This document shows positions 31,977 through 40,997 of a stretch of DNA of 64,000 bases, one piece after another (positions within the stretch are counted from its first letter, which is position 1; every line of letters starts with the position of its first letter). A model generated the notes under the pieces. The model saw only the letters and a list, made by a program, of their open reading frames with translations, was not told the origin of the DNA and did not search any database. Source of the DNA: a virus; IMG/VR virus record IMGVR_UViG_3300022602_002120, positions 124,001 through 188,000 of that record, one strand, 5' to 3'. The position numbers were made by a program, and so were the translations under genes.

Positions 31977-34633
31977 TATTCAAAACTAAACAAACTATCA
32001 AACGTTGTTTTAATCTGTGTACTAGCCGCAATATCCCAATCTAATACGCCTAATAGGTTTTCTACCTTTTGATCTACGATGCCTGTTTCCATAGCATCAT
32101 CATCAAACGGTAGCTCTTTGAACCAAGCTGGTATATGTGTTTCGTCTGTTGGATAGCCTACACTAGTGTAACCTAGAGGATTATCTTTGAGTTTACACAC
32201 AATAGTTTTCATGCCGTCGACGATCTGCATTGAATAGTTATCTCCCATCATGCGGCGTAGATTATTCCAATTCATTGCAGCTCTAACGTGCCCTGGCATA
32301 TTGGCTTTACCTTCACGAACTTCTGCGGCTGTGTACTTGGTTAAGTTGTTTACACGTTTAGGTGTGCCTTTTTCCCAAGCAGGGCGATCTTGGAATATTA
32401 ACTTGAAATCGCGTATCTTTTCGATAATAGTTTCGCGTTGACTACCAGTTAATACATCTAATAAGATTTCGCTTAAGAAATCCTGCATAAATGCTGGAGT
32501 GTCACTGCGTTTCAAGTCTAAGCCCATGGCCTTTAGTTTACCTGGTTTGTCGTGAGTATCTAGGCGCTTTCCTTCTAGGTCATAGATCAGTACAGCATAG
32601 CGTTTCTTCTTGATAAACAGGCCTTTAAGTGCTACAAGCTCACGCCCGCCTTTGATCAACCCACCCTGTTTGCGTGGAGTGTGGAAAGCACGTTCACAGA
32701 ACTGTGGAAAACTTTCGTTAACTTGATCAGCAATAGTATCATAAAGTTGTACAGCAATGTCTTTTGACCATTCCATACGGCCCGCTTCTACATCTTCTTT
32801 GACGATAGGCCATGCACTAAAATAACATGAGTCTGTATCACCGTAGATAATAGCCTTACCTACGTGATCGTACTCACCAGTGATGCACTCATTTATGTAG
32901 GCATCCATGTGCTTGGCAATGGTACGACCGGTAAGGGTAGTGGATTGTCCAATACGCTTATCAAAGAAGCGACAACCAGGATTAAGAATAGCACCATACA
33001 AGCTATTAAGGTTAATCTTTTTAACCAGCTGTCGTTTGTCCCAAAACGCAATATCTTCATCTGTAGTTGCTTCCTTCTTTTTAGCCTGCATTTCTTTACG
33101 TTCAGCATACCAACGTTCTAGTAATCCTGGAATAACACCCTTGCGATCATTACTAAAGATAGTACCGTTAGCACTTAGAATCCAGTTCTTACCACTGTCA
33201 AAGATCAATCGCCAAACATCTGCGGCACTTAGGACATCACTGCCACCTTGTACCCAATCGATGGTAATTTCTGTGCCAGCTTGAGTTTCCATAACGGCTG
33301 TGTATTCTAAACTGCCAAACAAACCTTCCCATGCGTCAGCAAAGCTACTGCCACTATCCATTTTCTGTTTGATATAGTGATCAGTCATGATAGGACGTAG
33401 TTGTCCTACAATAGTTTCTGGACCCATGTTTAATGCACGAATTGCTGATGGATAAAGTGAGTTAATATCAACTGCACCGATATAATCGTGCATACCTGCT
33501 TTAGGAGTTGCTACATACGCACCTGCGGCCTGTGTGTTGAACTGTTCTTCACGGTTACGATTAGGTACAACCATACCAAGTTGATGTGCTTCGTTGATAA
33601 TTGCCTGTTCTGTAACAGCTACAGCACCCATAGTTGTTTGTAGTAACACAGTATTATCATGCGCAAGTTCATTGGCTAGATCTAAAAAGCGTAGTTTCTT
33701 GTCTAGCTTGCCTAGCAACATGGTATCCTGTCTATTATAGTCAATAAACTTAGGAAAGTCTTTGTTGTAGAGTTGATCTAAGGTACCTTCATAGGCAACC
33801 TTACGCTCATCTAGTTCATATTCGCCGATGGCATCTAAGCTATAACTATGACGTTCTTCATATGTGTACTTGCGATACAATTGCATATAGTCTAGATGTA
33901 CACGACCAATCAAGTCAAATGTAATGTTAGTAGCACCAAAGCGTTCAAAATCGCGTTGTTTAGGATATTGACCCCACAAGCACATGCGTCGTGTATCATC
34001 TTTGCTTAAAACACGAATAATACGTCCAATGGTATATGGAATATCATAGCCCTCACTGTTCCAACCACTTAAGATGTCAGCATCATCAATTAGGTTAAGG
34101 AATGTGTCCAACATATCCTGTTCACGATCAAACAAGAAACAGTTTTCATATTGATTACATATTTCCTGTGCTGACTCCCAACTATAACTTTTAGGAGGAA
34201 CTACTAAGGTGACTAGTTTGTCTAACCAATCTAAGTATACCGAGATAGCTGTAATAGCATTAAATGGATCGTTTGTTGGAGCATAACCTCGTTCAGGGTC
34301 AAAGTCTACCTCAATATCGAAGAACGCTGTTTGCAGTTTAGGGGCAGCCTGTCCTAGGTAGTTTTCTTCAAAACATCGAAACACAGGATTGATGTCACTT
34401 TCCCATATTTTCTTATTACCATTGACTCTGACTTCTTTGTGGAATTCCTTGCCTACACGAGTACTAAAGCGACTTACCGGTGTGTCGTAGATAGTGCGGA
34501 ATTTACCTTTGGGATCATCATAATAGAATACATAGTTTGCTGGGTATTCTTTATATTCTCTTTGACCGTTGTTGCGTTCAACAACGTAGATTCGATCTTT
34601 TGTTCGATCGAATAGTGCGTCTACATAACTCAT
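31976..34633 (-). CDS. 43: T4-type family B DNA polymerase
   Basis: 885 aa. Exonuclease motif I TAFFDIEVD (about 102-110). Polymerase motif A AVDINSLYPSAIRALNMG (about 392), motif B KKINLNSLYGAILNPG (about 540) and motif C IYGDTDSCYFS (about 598). The C-terminal tail QIKTTFDSLFSFE resembles the clamp-binding peptide of T4 gp43. It copies the phage genome with 3'-5' proofreading. The GAGAGT site precedes the ATG. A likely extended -10 promoter sits upstream. Confidence 0.95.
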   Translation of the reverse strand: MSYVDALFDRTKDRIYVVERNNGQREYKEYPANYVFYYDDPKGKFRTIYDTPVSRFSTRVGKEFHKEVRVNGNKKIWESDINPVFRCFEENYLGQAAPKLQTAFFDIEVDFDPERGYAPTNDPFNAITAISVYLDWLDKLVTLVVPPKSYSWESAQEICNQYENCFLFDREQDMLDTFLNLIDDADILSGWNSEGYDIPYTIGRIIRVLSKDDTRRMCLWGQYPKQRDFERFGATNITFDLIGRVHLDYMQLYRKYTYEERHSYSLDAIGEYELDERKVAYEGTLDQLYNKDFPKFIDYNRQDTMLLGKLDKKLRFLDLANELAHDNTVLLQTTMGAVAVTEQAIINEAHQLGMVVPNRNREEQFNTQAAGAYVATPKAGMHDYIGAVDINSLYPSAIRALNMGPETIVGQLRPIMTDHYIKQKMDSGSSFADAWEGLFGSLEYTAVMETQAGTEITIDWVQGGSDVLSAADVWRLIFDSGKNWILSANGTIFSNDRKGVIPGLLERWYAERKEMQAKKKEATTDEDIAFWDKRQLVKKINLNSLYGAILNPGCRFFDKRIGQSTTLTGRTIAKHMDAYINECITGEYDHVGKAIIYGDTDSCYFSAWPIVKEDVEAGRMEWSKDIAVQLYDTIADQVNESFPQFCERAFHTPRKQGGLIKGGRELVALKGLFIKKKRYAVLIYDLEGKRLDTHDKPGKLKAMGLDLKRSDTPAFMQDFLSEILLDVLTGSQRETIIEKIRDFKLIFQDRPAWEKGTPKRVNNLTKYTAAEVREGKANMPGHVRAAMNWNNLRRMMGDNYSMQIVDGMKTIVCKLKDNPLGYTSVGYPTDETHIPAWFKELPFDDDAMETGIVDQKVENLLGVLDWDIAASTQIKTTFDSLFSFE

Positions 34634-34696
34634 AACTCTCCTGCCACTTATAGCTGGCTAACTTTTCTGCATGTACGTAAGTGTACGATTCTTTTA

Positions 34697-34984
34697 TTAT
34701 AACATTAATATTCTATAAAAACCAATCAAATCGATAGCAAATAATGTTATACTAGTTAATAAAATACCAAAACTACCTCGACTAATAGCTGAGAATATGC
34801 TAATACTTAGTGCAACAAATATAACTGGATAGACAATTAACCAATTAGTGTGTGGTACAGTTAAACTCACACTAAGACTAATGACTATGTTTAGTAACCA
34901 ATTAACAGTCTCTAAACATAGTCTGACAGGATGACTATGCCAATCGTTTTTAATAAAATTAGCTGTCTTGTGCCAATCAATCAA
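34697..34984 (-). CDS. Two- to three-span membrane protein, 95 aa
   Basis: Hydrophobic stretches at about residues 24-42 (ETVNWLLNIVISLSVSLTV), 48-66 and 72-94 (SFGILLTSITLFAIDLIGFY). A His/Trp-rich amphipathic start (MIDWHKTANFIKNDWHSHPV) precedes them. No family recognised. Its last codons carry the -10 element of the polymerase promoter. Confidence 0.7.
   Translation of the reverse strand: MIDWHKTANFIKNDWHSHPVRLCLETVNWLLNIVISLSVSLTVPHTNWLIVYPVIFVALSISIFSAISRGSFGILLTSITLFAIDLIGFYRILML
34701..34709 (-). promoter_or_regulatory. Extended -10 promoter for the DNA polymerase gene
   Basis: TGTTATAAT (TG, one base, TATAAT) on the minus strand. No good -35 box at 17 bases. It lies in the last codons of the membrane-protein gene, about 70 bases before the polymerase ATG. 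Confidence 0.45.
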
Positions 34985-35241
34985 AGTGTGCGACCAACAG
35001 TTTCAAGGATATCTTGTAGTGTTTCGTGATCTTGGTTAGTTTCACCAAATTTACTTTTTTGTGCGATTTTAATTGCTTTTTTAAGGATAGCTGGTTTAAT
35101 TTCTAATTCTTCTGCTACAGCTTTAATTGTGTCTGATAAGCCTGCGTTTAAGTCCTCTACTTCTTGTAAGACTTGAATACCTTCGTTAACTATTTGTGTT
35201 AATTTGGCTTTTTGTTCTGATGAAAACATACGTGATGACAT
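34981..35241 (-). CDS. dsbA: DsbA-like double-stranded DNA-binding protein, 86 aa
   Basis: Helical protein starting MSSRMFSSEQKAKLTQIVNE, with KPAILKKAIKIAQKSKFGET and an acidic C-terminal helix. Similar to the small T4 DsbA protein that binds double-stranded DNA and supports late transcription; the match is by pattern and by its place beside the replication genes. Own promoter at 35267-35295. Confidence 0.7.
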   Translation of the reverse strand: MSSRMFSSEQKAKLTQIVNEGIQVLQEVEDLNAGLSDTIKAVAEELEIKPAILKKAIKIAQKSKFGETNQDHETLQDILETVGRTL

Positions 35242-35266
35242 AGATCATTCCTTGGTTGAAAAATAT

Positions 35267-35295
35267 ATTATATGTTATTTAGACTAGTAGGTCAA
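35267..35295 (-). promoter_or_regulatory. Sigma70-type promoter for the DsbA-like gene
   Basis: TTGACC (35290-35295), 17 bases, TATAAT (35267-35272), minus strand. A CTAAATA box (35276-35282) lies in the spacer. Confidence 0.7.
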
Positions 35296-35711
35296 GAGAC
35301 TCTACATTTTCTGAGCACTTTACTTGCTGTTTCGAATTGCCAGGCCAGATCATCAAATAGGCCCTCTGCAGGACGTACCATAAAAGCACGTGTTAAATAG
35401 GCATTTTGTCCTAGATCACTATAGTAGTTACCACTAGGCCATTTAAGTTTACCCCATTCCATGCTGTTGATTAACAAGCATTCATCACCGATTTCTTTAA
35501 GTATATGTTTGCGTTGAGATGTAGGCAGATTAACACTAGCTAGTAGTTTAACACCTAATGGTTCTTTATTGACGTTGGGTTTATCTAAATAGTGAGCAAA
35601 TAGATGTACAATGTATGCTTCTATGTTATGTTCTAAATTGACAGTAAGGGCGTTTTCAGCTCGTTTAACGAGTTCATATGACTCTCTAACGTAGATTTCC
35701 CAATTACTCAT
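35292..35711 (-). CDS. Hypothetical protein, 139 aa
   Basis: Mostly helical (MSNWEIYVRESYELVKRAEN; EAYIVHLFAHYLDKPNVNKE), with a Trp/Tyr-rich centre and a final helix (WQFETASKVLRKCRVS). No domain recognised. Overlaps the superoxide dismutase gene by 4 bases, at the edge of the head-cargo block. Confidence 0.75.
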   Translation of the reverse strand: MSNWEIYVRESYELVKRAENALTVNLEHNIEAYIVHLFAHYLDKPNVNKEPLGVKLLASVNLPTSQRKHILKEIGDECLLINSMEWGKLKWPSGNYYSDLGQNAYLTRAFMVRPAEGLFDDLAWQFETASKVLRKCRVS

Positions 35712-36241
35712 AGTCTGTGATTAATGACATCCCAGTCAATAATGCGCCAAATGTTAGTTAAATATTTGGCTTTGTCTGCGCCGTAGTCAGTAAACCAAGC
35801 ATGTTCCCACCAATCAATTAATAGGGCAATATCTGTACGCTTTTGGTGATTGTCGATGGTTTTAATAGTGCCAGTTTTGCTTAGATAGATCCAATGGCTG
35901 CCTTGTAGCTTCATGGCCTTAGTAGCTATTTCTTCTTTAAATTTATCAAAGGTACCAAATTTACGTTCAATTAATGCTTTTACAGCGCCAGTTGGTTTGT
36001 TAGTAGTACGTGGCGCACGTAGTTGTGGAAAGAATAAGTTGTGTAGGAAAGCACCAGCGGCGTTAAATGTTTTATCACCCTCGCCCTTGTTGAAACGATC
36101 CACATAGCCTTTAGCTAGTTTACCATAGTGATTGTCTATGTTTGCTTTACTTAGTACAGGCGCAAGTGCTGATCTAGAGTAAGGTAGTTTGACTAACTCT
36201 AATTTCTCTTTGCTTTCTGTTAGGAAGTCTCTAGCTCTCAT
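35708..36241 (-). CDS. Fe/Mn-type superoxide dismutase
   Basis: 177 aa. All four metal ligands are visible: His38 in IDNHYGKLAKGY, His67 in AFLHNLFFPQ, Asp143 and His147 in LLIDWWEHAWFTDYG. KLQGSHWIYL replaces the usual GSGW-type loop. It removes superoxide. Unusual for a phage: the first residues MRARDFLTESK match the N-terminal tag and LxE pattern shared by many proteins of this block, so the enzyme may be packed in the virion (inference). Confidence 0.9.
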   Translation of the reverse strand: MRARDFLTESKEKLELVKLPYSRSALAPVLSKANIDNHYGKLAKGYVDRFNKGEGDKTFNAAGAFLHNLFFPQLRAPRTTNKPTGAVKALIERKFGTFDKFKEEIATKAMKLQGSHWIYLSKTGTIKTIDNHQKRTDIALLIDWWEHAWFTDYGADKAKYLTNIWRIIDWDVINHRL

Positions 36242-37248
36242 TAGCAGTTCCAGCGACGGCGTGCTTTACAAATTGCCTTATCTGGAGTCTTTTGACAGCT
36301 GATATTGTGCATTTTCATCTGTCCCTTACTGCGACTACAATAGCTCTTACGGCGTTTGCTGGCTTTACTACCTTTCTTTAGTTTACTAGGTTTAGTAGTT
36401 ACGGCTGTTTTTAATTTGCTACCAGGGTGTTCACGACGGTATGAAGCTACTGCTTTCTTGCTCATGCCATCTGTTTTGTCATGTTTATTAACTTTTTGCC
36501 AATCTTCATTTACTGGGTCTTGTGTTACAGCAAATACATATAATTCATCGTCTGACAATGATTCTAAGTCTTCCCAAACAACTTCACTATCGACATTATT
36601 CTTAGCGGCAATATGCTCGACTATTGTTTCAATCATGTCAAACTCTTGATCTAGTTCTTCGTTAATGCCTGCTTTTTTCTTTTTAGCAATAGCAATAGCG
36701 GCCTGTTGTGCGGCATTAGCGGCTTCATCTACGCTTTCGTTAGGCACACAGTTATTAACTCTGACGCCACCTTTGATCTTAGTGCCTTCTTTGTGTTTGC
36801 CTTTCCAACATTTTGCATCTAAGCGTTGTTTAGTTTCGGGTAACATTACAGGGTCAGCAGCTAAATATTGTGGAAATTTTGCATCAAACATGCGCATCAT
36901 AATACCAGCTTGTTCATGTGCTTGATTTTCTTCTGGACTACCCGTGCGCCAACTACCGCCGGCTAATTCATGCTCTTCGTTTTGTTTGTAGTGTACCATT
37001 TCATGTGCTAAGGTACGGATAATGTCTACAGGATTTCGATTGTCAATTACCACAGTGATAATTCTAGTATCATTTTCAAAACGACCAAATGTAGGCACAT
37101 GTGTGCCACTTATTTCTTTTGCTAGTTTAATTTTAGGCATATGATCTAATTTCAAATGCTTAACAGCAATAGGTAAAAAGTCACGTAGCGCATCGATTAG
37201 CGTTAATTTATTAGGACCTTCAGTGTCAAACATTTCAAATAAGTTCAT
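36241..37248 (-). CDS. Putative zinc peptidase with basic C-terminus, 335 aa
   Basis: HExxH zinc site in TLAHEMVHYKQNEEHELAGG (about residues 81-100). The C-terminal third is a Lys/Arg/Cys-rich module (RRKSYCSRSKGQMKMHNISC ... ICKARRRWNC), a type found in several T4-like environmental phages and likely DNA- or metal-binding. N-terminus MNLFEMFDTEG carries a possible LxE tag. One-base overlap with the neighbours. Confidence 0.78.
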   Translation of the reverse strand: MNLFEMFDTEGPNKLTLIDALRDFLPIAVKHLKLDHMPKIKLAKEISGTHVPTFGRFENDTRIITVVIDNRNPVDIIRTLAHEMVHYKQNEEHELAGGSWRTGSPEENQAHEQAGIMMRMFDAKFPQYLAADPVMLPETKQRLDAKCWKGKHKEGTKIKGGVRVNNCVPNESVDEAANAAQQAAIAIAKKKKAGINEELDQEFDMIETIVEHIAAKNNVDSEVVWEDLESLSDDELYVFAVTQDPVNEDWQKVNKHDKTDGMSKKAVASYRREHPGSKLKTAVTTKPSKLKKGSKASKRRKSYCSRSKGQMKMHNISCQKTPDKAICKARRRWNC

Positions 37249-40200
37249 TATACTAATCCTGCTAATCTTTTTATTGTATTTAGTGATTCGTTTGTTTGAT
37301 TTATAGCACGAATGTCCAACGCACCATTGGCTAATCCTAGATCTCGTTCATGTTCACGTGCTTTTCTTACAGCATATACAACATCGCCTTGACTTACGCG
37401 ACTAACCACTTGACCAGTTGCGGGATTATAAATTTCCCATTCGCTGTGCTCTGGATCAACACCTTGCGGAGTCTCCTCTTCATCACCACCGCCCATAAGG
37501 TCATTGATATCCTCGTCATCATGCGATCGCATATCCTGTGAAATCTGCTCACGCTCGCGACGCATACGTTCACGCTCATCAGCATCATCTGCAAAAGTAT
37601 TAGTTGGTGCGTCATCGTCAGGGTTAATACCGTTAGCACGCAATTGACGTTTAAGTAAAATTCTAATGTAGGCTAACTGTTGATCAGTTAGAGTAAGGTT
37701 ACGGCCAGCATCCTCACGCGATAGATTTCTTAACATATTGATAAGATGCATATCTGCGCTATAACTTAGATCATTAGCAATGTAATCTTTCCAATGCTGT
37801 GGCAATGTGTCAAACACTGGATTTCTAGTAGTATCATCGTTATCTACAGCATCATTATTGCTACGACGGCGTAGTTCAGTCTCAATAGCTGTCTTGACAA
37901 ATGCTACTTGATTACTATATAGTCCACTACCAATACCTCTACCTGCTGCAAGGTGATCAAGAGCCTGGCGCAATTCTAAATCATGATGCTCACCTACACG
38001 CTCTAGCCAAGATCTAGTACCTTCTGGTAAACTGTCAAATACTTCTCTAGGACCAGTTTCGCCTTGATCTTGTCTGCGACGTAGTTCATCATCAATGGCT
38101 CTGATCACAGCATCACGTTGCTGTTGTGAAGTCAAGCTATTATTGTGTTGCCCGTTTTGAATATCACGGCGGAAATCAGCAATAGTGGCAGTGCCTCTAT
38201 TAGGTAATGTGTCAACCCAGTTACGCCAATCTTGTGAGATAGCATGTACCGCACCAGCATCTTGTGTAGTAGCAATGGCTTCTAAGTCATTGGCATCAAC
38301 TGCCAGACCGTGTTCTCTTGCGAACAATTCTACTGCTTTAACTTTGGCTTGACGAGGGCTATCAGCATCAACATATACTGAACTACCACTTTGGGAATTA
38401 ACTCTCCAGCGTGTACTGTTATTGTCTACTGCGCTACCACCTTGGCGGCGTGCTAATTCTTGGCCGAGCAAATTGGTAATGAGGGTTATCTGTTGAGCAG
38501 TTAAAATATTCTCATACGAATCCATTCCGTCAAACTCTGCTTGTAATTCGTCACTTCTGATATTAGCAATATTGGTCAGACGTCGTTGCCAAGCTTCTGG
38601 TAAACTGTCAAATATTTCTCTGCTATTAGATGCGCCACCTTGTCTGCGGCGTAGTTCTTTATCAATTTGTTGGATAATCCAAACATTAGCCGCTTGATCT
38701 AGTCCATCCCTGCCGTCTTTAATTCTCGCTCTAACATCGTTTGCTACGGCCACAGTAACACGTGGTAATGTATCTTCAACCCAACCCTTCCATCCTTCAG
38801 GCACTGAGTCTGGGATTTGTGTACTAGATTCTTTACGGAACTCAATTAGTTCATTGATGTAGTCTAGTAGATACTGTGTACTAGCATCATCTAGATAACT
38901 AAAATTCCCAGCTTTAAGTTCTTGTTCAATTCTAAACAATTCATTTGCGTCTGCTGTTGGTGCTTTATCTTTGATCCAATCTCTCCAGCCACCAGTTAAT
39001 GATTCTGGTGCTGGTTTAGTTGGTGCTGGACCTGGAGGAGTACGTTCAAAAGGCTCAGCTTTGAGTTTAGATATACTGTCCTCACGCTTCATGCCTAATT
39101 GCTTACCACCTTTAATGATAGCATCTGTAGTACTTTGAGCAAAGACCATTTGTTTACCGCCAGTACCGTCTTTGTTCATAACCCAGTACTGTTGTTCTTC
39201 ACCTTTCTTCTCTTTACGTGCTACCTGTGCTTGACGAACATTGCTGACTAATTCGTCTTTCTTAATTTCACCCATAGCATAGCGACTGAATAGAGATACT
39301 GAATTGTTAGGATCAGTCCAATCACCTTCATTTGGACTTACTAACTTGTATAACTTCTTAGCGTATTCTTGTTTGTAAGCATTGTCATCTGTGGCAATGC
39401 GTAAGGCCTGTGCTAGACGTAGAGCAGTACCAGTTAGTTTAGTTAAGTCTTGATCTAAATAATCACCACCTGGGCCACGGAATTCTACATATTTGTCTTT
39501 GGTGTTGATACTTGTATACTTTTGTGTAACGCCGCTGTGTATTAGTTTACTAGCAGCCGCACCAAGATGTTCTTTCATCTTGTTTAATAGGGCTGTGGCA
39601 TTTTCTGGATTCTGTTCAATTTTTTCTTTGACAATCTTCATTGCGCTCTTACAGAAACTATTGTATTGACGACCAAACTCTTTAAGTACGTGTTCATCAC
39701 CTAGGAACAATGCTAGTTTAACATAGTCTAGGTTTTCAATAGTCATGTTAGGCACACTGATATTCATGTGCAGGCCAGTTGACTTGTTAGTGTAACAACC
39801 AGCTGCATTAGCCCACTCTTTAACTTTCTTCATCATCTCAAGGCCATCTTTAAGTGGCATTGCTGGACTAATGAACTCTAGGCCTGCGTCACCTTGGTCT
39901 GCGTCAATTGACCCATCTGGTTCAATGATGAAATAACCTTGTCTTTGTTGTTCACTACGACTACCACTGTGGTAGTTGCTGTATCCACGAGCTGGGAATC
40001 CTGTATAGTCTGAAAAATCTTCTGCTACTTGATCTACATCTTGATCGCCACCTTCGCTGTAGTTAGCATCATACATGTGTGGCCAATCTAAGTCCCAACG
40101 GCGATGTGCGTCCTGCATGTCGTCTACGCCAATTGATTCTAACCAATCTGTTTGACTGGCATAGTTGTCACGGTACTCATCTCGCAATTCTTCTTCAGCC

Positions 40201-40796
40201 GCTTCACGGGCACGTTCGTACTCGCGACTGTCTGCTTCTTCAATCTGCTCATCTATCCAGCGATCCATCCATGCTAATGTTAATGCACGTACACGCTCTT
40301 CTATAGCAGCGTCATCATCCGGTAATAGTTCACCTAATTCTTTCTTAGCATCTGCGACAAATTCATCGTAATGATCATTGCTGGCATCACGAGCATCATC
40401 CTGTAGATTCTCACGAGTTTTCTTAATTACTTCATCTGAGTTTTCGTCTACGTAGTTTTGTGCGGCTTCGTATTGCCACTCTAGATATTCGTCATATAAT
40501 TGACTGCGTAGACGGCCAGCATCACTGCGACTCATGCTACTGAATTCACCCATACGGAAGAAGTTAATAAGTTCGTCAATGTCAGCAACACTTTCGTTGG
40601 CATCCCAGTCGTGTTCCCATTCAGGCTCGTCATCACCTGAACTGGCATTTGGTACGCAGAGCTCAAACTCTATTCCAAGCAACATTCCCTCAGCTTCGGG
40701 GCTATTAGCAAATTTTTCCAATGAACTAGGACTCATTGACACTTCGTCAATAATCTCTGCTTCTCGTAGGGCTTGTTTTATTTGACTATAACGCAT
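37248..40796 (-). CDS. Giant amidoligase-like protein with C-terminal repeats, 1182 aa
   Basis: The N-terminal 450 residues resemble the amidoligase (COOH-NH2 ligase) fold: GMLLGIEFELCVP, an EPDGSIDADQGDAGLEFISP segment, STGLHMNISVP and KYVEFRGPGGDYL carry the Glu/Arg/His spacing of that family. An acidic, helical stretch (residues 60-210) is inserted. From about residue 600 there are six to seven tandem repeats of about 65 residues (FDSLPExWxxWL ... ELRRR). The end ESLNTIKRLAGLV matches the end of the gene at 42169. Likely role is peptide- or polymer-linking, possibly within the head; unproven. Confidence 0.7.
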   Translation of the reverse strand: MRYSQIKQALREAEIIDEVSMSPSSLEKFANSPEAEGMLLGIEFELCVPNASSGDDEPEWEHDWDANESVADIDELINFFRMGEFSSMSRSDAGRLRSQLYDEYLEWQYEAAQNYVDENSDEVIKKTRENLQDDARDASNDHYDEFVADAKKELGELLPDDDAAIEERVRALTLAWMDRWIDEQIEEADSREYERAREAAEEELRDEYRDNYASQTDWLESIGVDDMQDAHRRWDLDWPHMYDANYSEGGDQDVDQVAEDFSDYTGFPARGYSNYHSGSRSEQQRQGYFIIEPDGSIDADQGDAGLEFISPAMPLKDGLEMMKKVKEWANAAGCYTNKSTGLHMNISVPNMTIENLDYVKLALFLGDEHVLKEFGRQYNSFCKSAMKIVKEKIEQNPENATALLNKMKEHLGAAASKLIHSGVTQKYTSINTKDKYVEFRGPGGDYLDQDLTKLTGTALRLAQALRIATDDNAYKQEYAKKLYKLVSPNEGDWTDPNNSVSLFSRYAMGEIKKDELVSNVRQAQVARKEKKGEEQQYWVMNKDGTGGKQMVFAQSTTDAIIKGGKQLGMKREDSISKLKAEPFERTPPGPAPTKPAPESLTGGWRDWIKDKAPTADANELFRIEQELKAGNFSYLDDASTQYLLDYINELIEFRKESSTQIPDSVPEGWKGWVEDTLPRVTVAVANDVRARIKDGRDGLDQAANVWIIQQIDKELRRRQGGASNSREIFDSLPEAWQRRLTNIANIRSDELQAEFDGMDSYENILTAQQITLITNLLGQELARRQGGSAVDNNSTRWRVNSQSGSSVYVDADSPRQAKVKAVELFAREHGLAVDANDLEAIATTQDAGAVHAISQDWRNWVDTLPNRGTATIADFRRDIQNGQHNNSLTSQQQRDAVIRAIDDELRRRQDQGETGPREVFDSLPEGTRSWLERVGEHHDLELRQALDHLAAGRGIGSGLYSNQVAFVKTAIETELRRRSNNDAVDNDDTTRNPVFDTLPQHWKDYIANDLSYSADMHLINMLRNLSREDAGRNLTLTDQQLAYIRILLKRQLRANGINPDDDAPTNTFADDADERERMRREREQISQDMRSHDDEDINDLMGGGDEEETPQGVDPEHSEWEIYNPATGQVVSRVSQGDVVYAVRKAREHERDLGLANGALDIRAINQTNESLNTIKRLAGLV
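37620..38995 (-). repeat. Tandem protein repeats of about 65 codons
   Basis: In the C-terminal half of the large amidoligase-like gene. Units begin with a form of FDSLPExWxxWL (IFDSLPEAWQRRL, VFDSLPEGTRSWL, VFDTLPQHWKDYI, DSVPEGWKGWV, DWRNWVDTLPNRG) and end with ELRRRQGG-like segments. Copies are diverged at the protein level. Confidence 0.75.
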
Positions 40797-40802
40797 AATT
40801 AA

Positions 40803-40810
40803 TATTTATC
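40803..40810 (-). promoter_or_regulatory. T4-late-like box (GATAAATA)
   Basis: GATAAATA on the minus strand, 6 bases before the ATG of the 1182-aa gene. A transcript from here would be nearly leaderless. Confidence 0.5.
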
Positions 40811-40846
40811 TTACTTTTATTCTTGCTCACTTTTGGCATCCCTCCA

Positions 40847-40894
40847 GGCCAGCAGCCGGCCACACAACCGTAAGGTTTAACGGTCCTAGGTGTG
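40847..40894 (-). other. Two GC-rich hairpins in the leader of the 1182-aa gene
   Basis: Stem 1: CACAC/GTGTG enclosing ACCGT/ACGGT, with a bulge (40861-40894). Stem 2: GGCC/GGCC with a 7-base loop (40847-40861). No T run follows, so it does not look like a terminator. It may be an RNA-processing or translation-control element. Confidence 0.4.
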
Positions 40895-40898
40895 TTCT

Positions 40899-40997
40899 TT
40901 ACGACAGTATTACAGTAAAAACAACAGCCCATGACCAAGCAATTAATCCAACTACTATGGTTAGGGGTAAGTTCTCAAATGTAAAATATTCTTTCAT
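40899..40997 (-). CDS. 32-aa single-span membrane protein
   Basis: Reads MKEYFTFENLPLTIVVGLIA followed by WSWAVVFTVILS. It has one hydrophobic span of about 20 residues. The ATG overlaps the stop of the upstream gene (ATGA), which supports translation. Tiny membrane proteins of this kind are common in phages; the role is unknown. Confidence 0.6.
   Translation of the reverse strand: MKEYFTFENLPLTIVVGLIAWSWAVVFTVILS

Noticed and set aside
40786-40839. 17-residue leader frame in front of the 1182-aa gene
   Set aside because: GGAGG is only about two bases from the ATG, which is too close; nothing else supports it.
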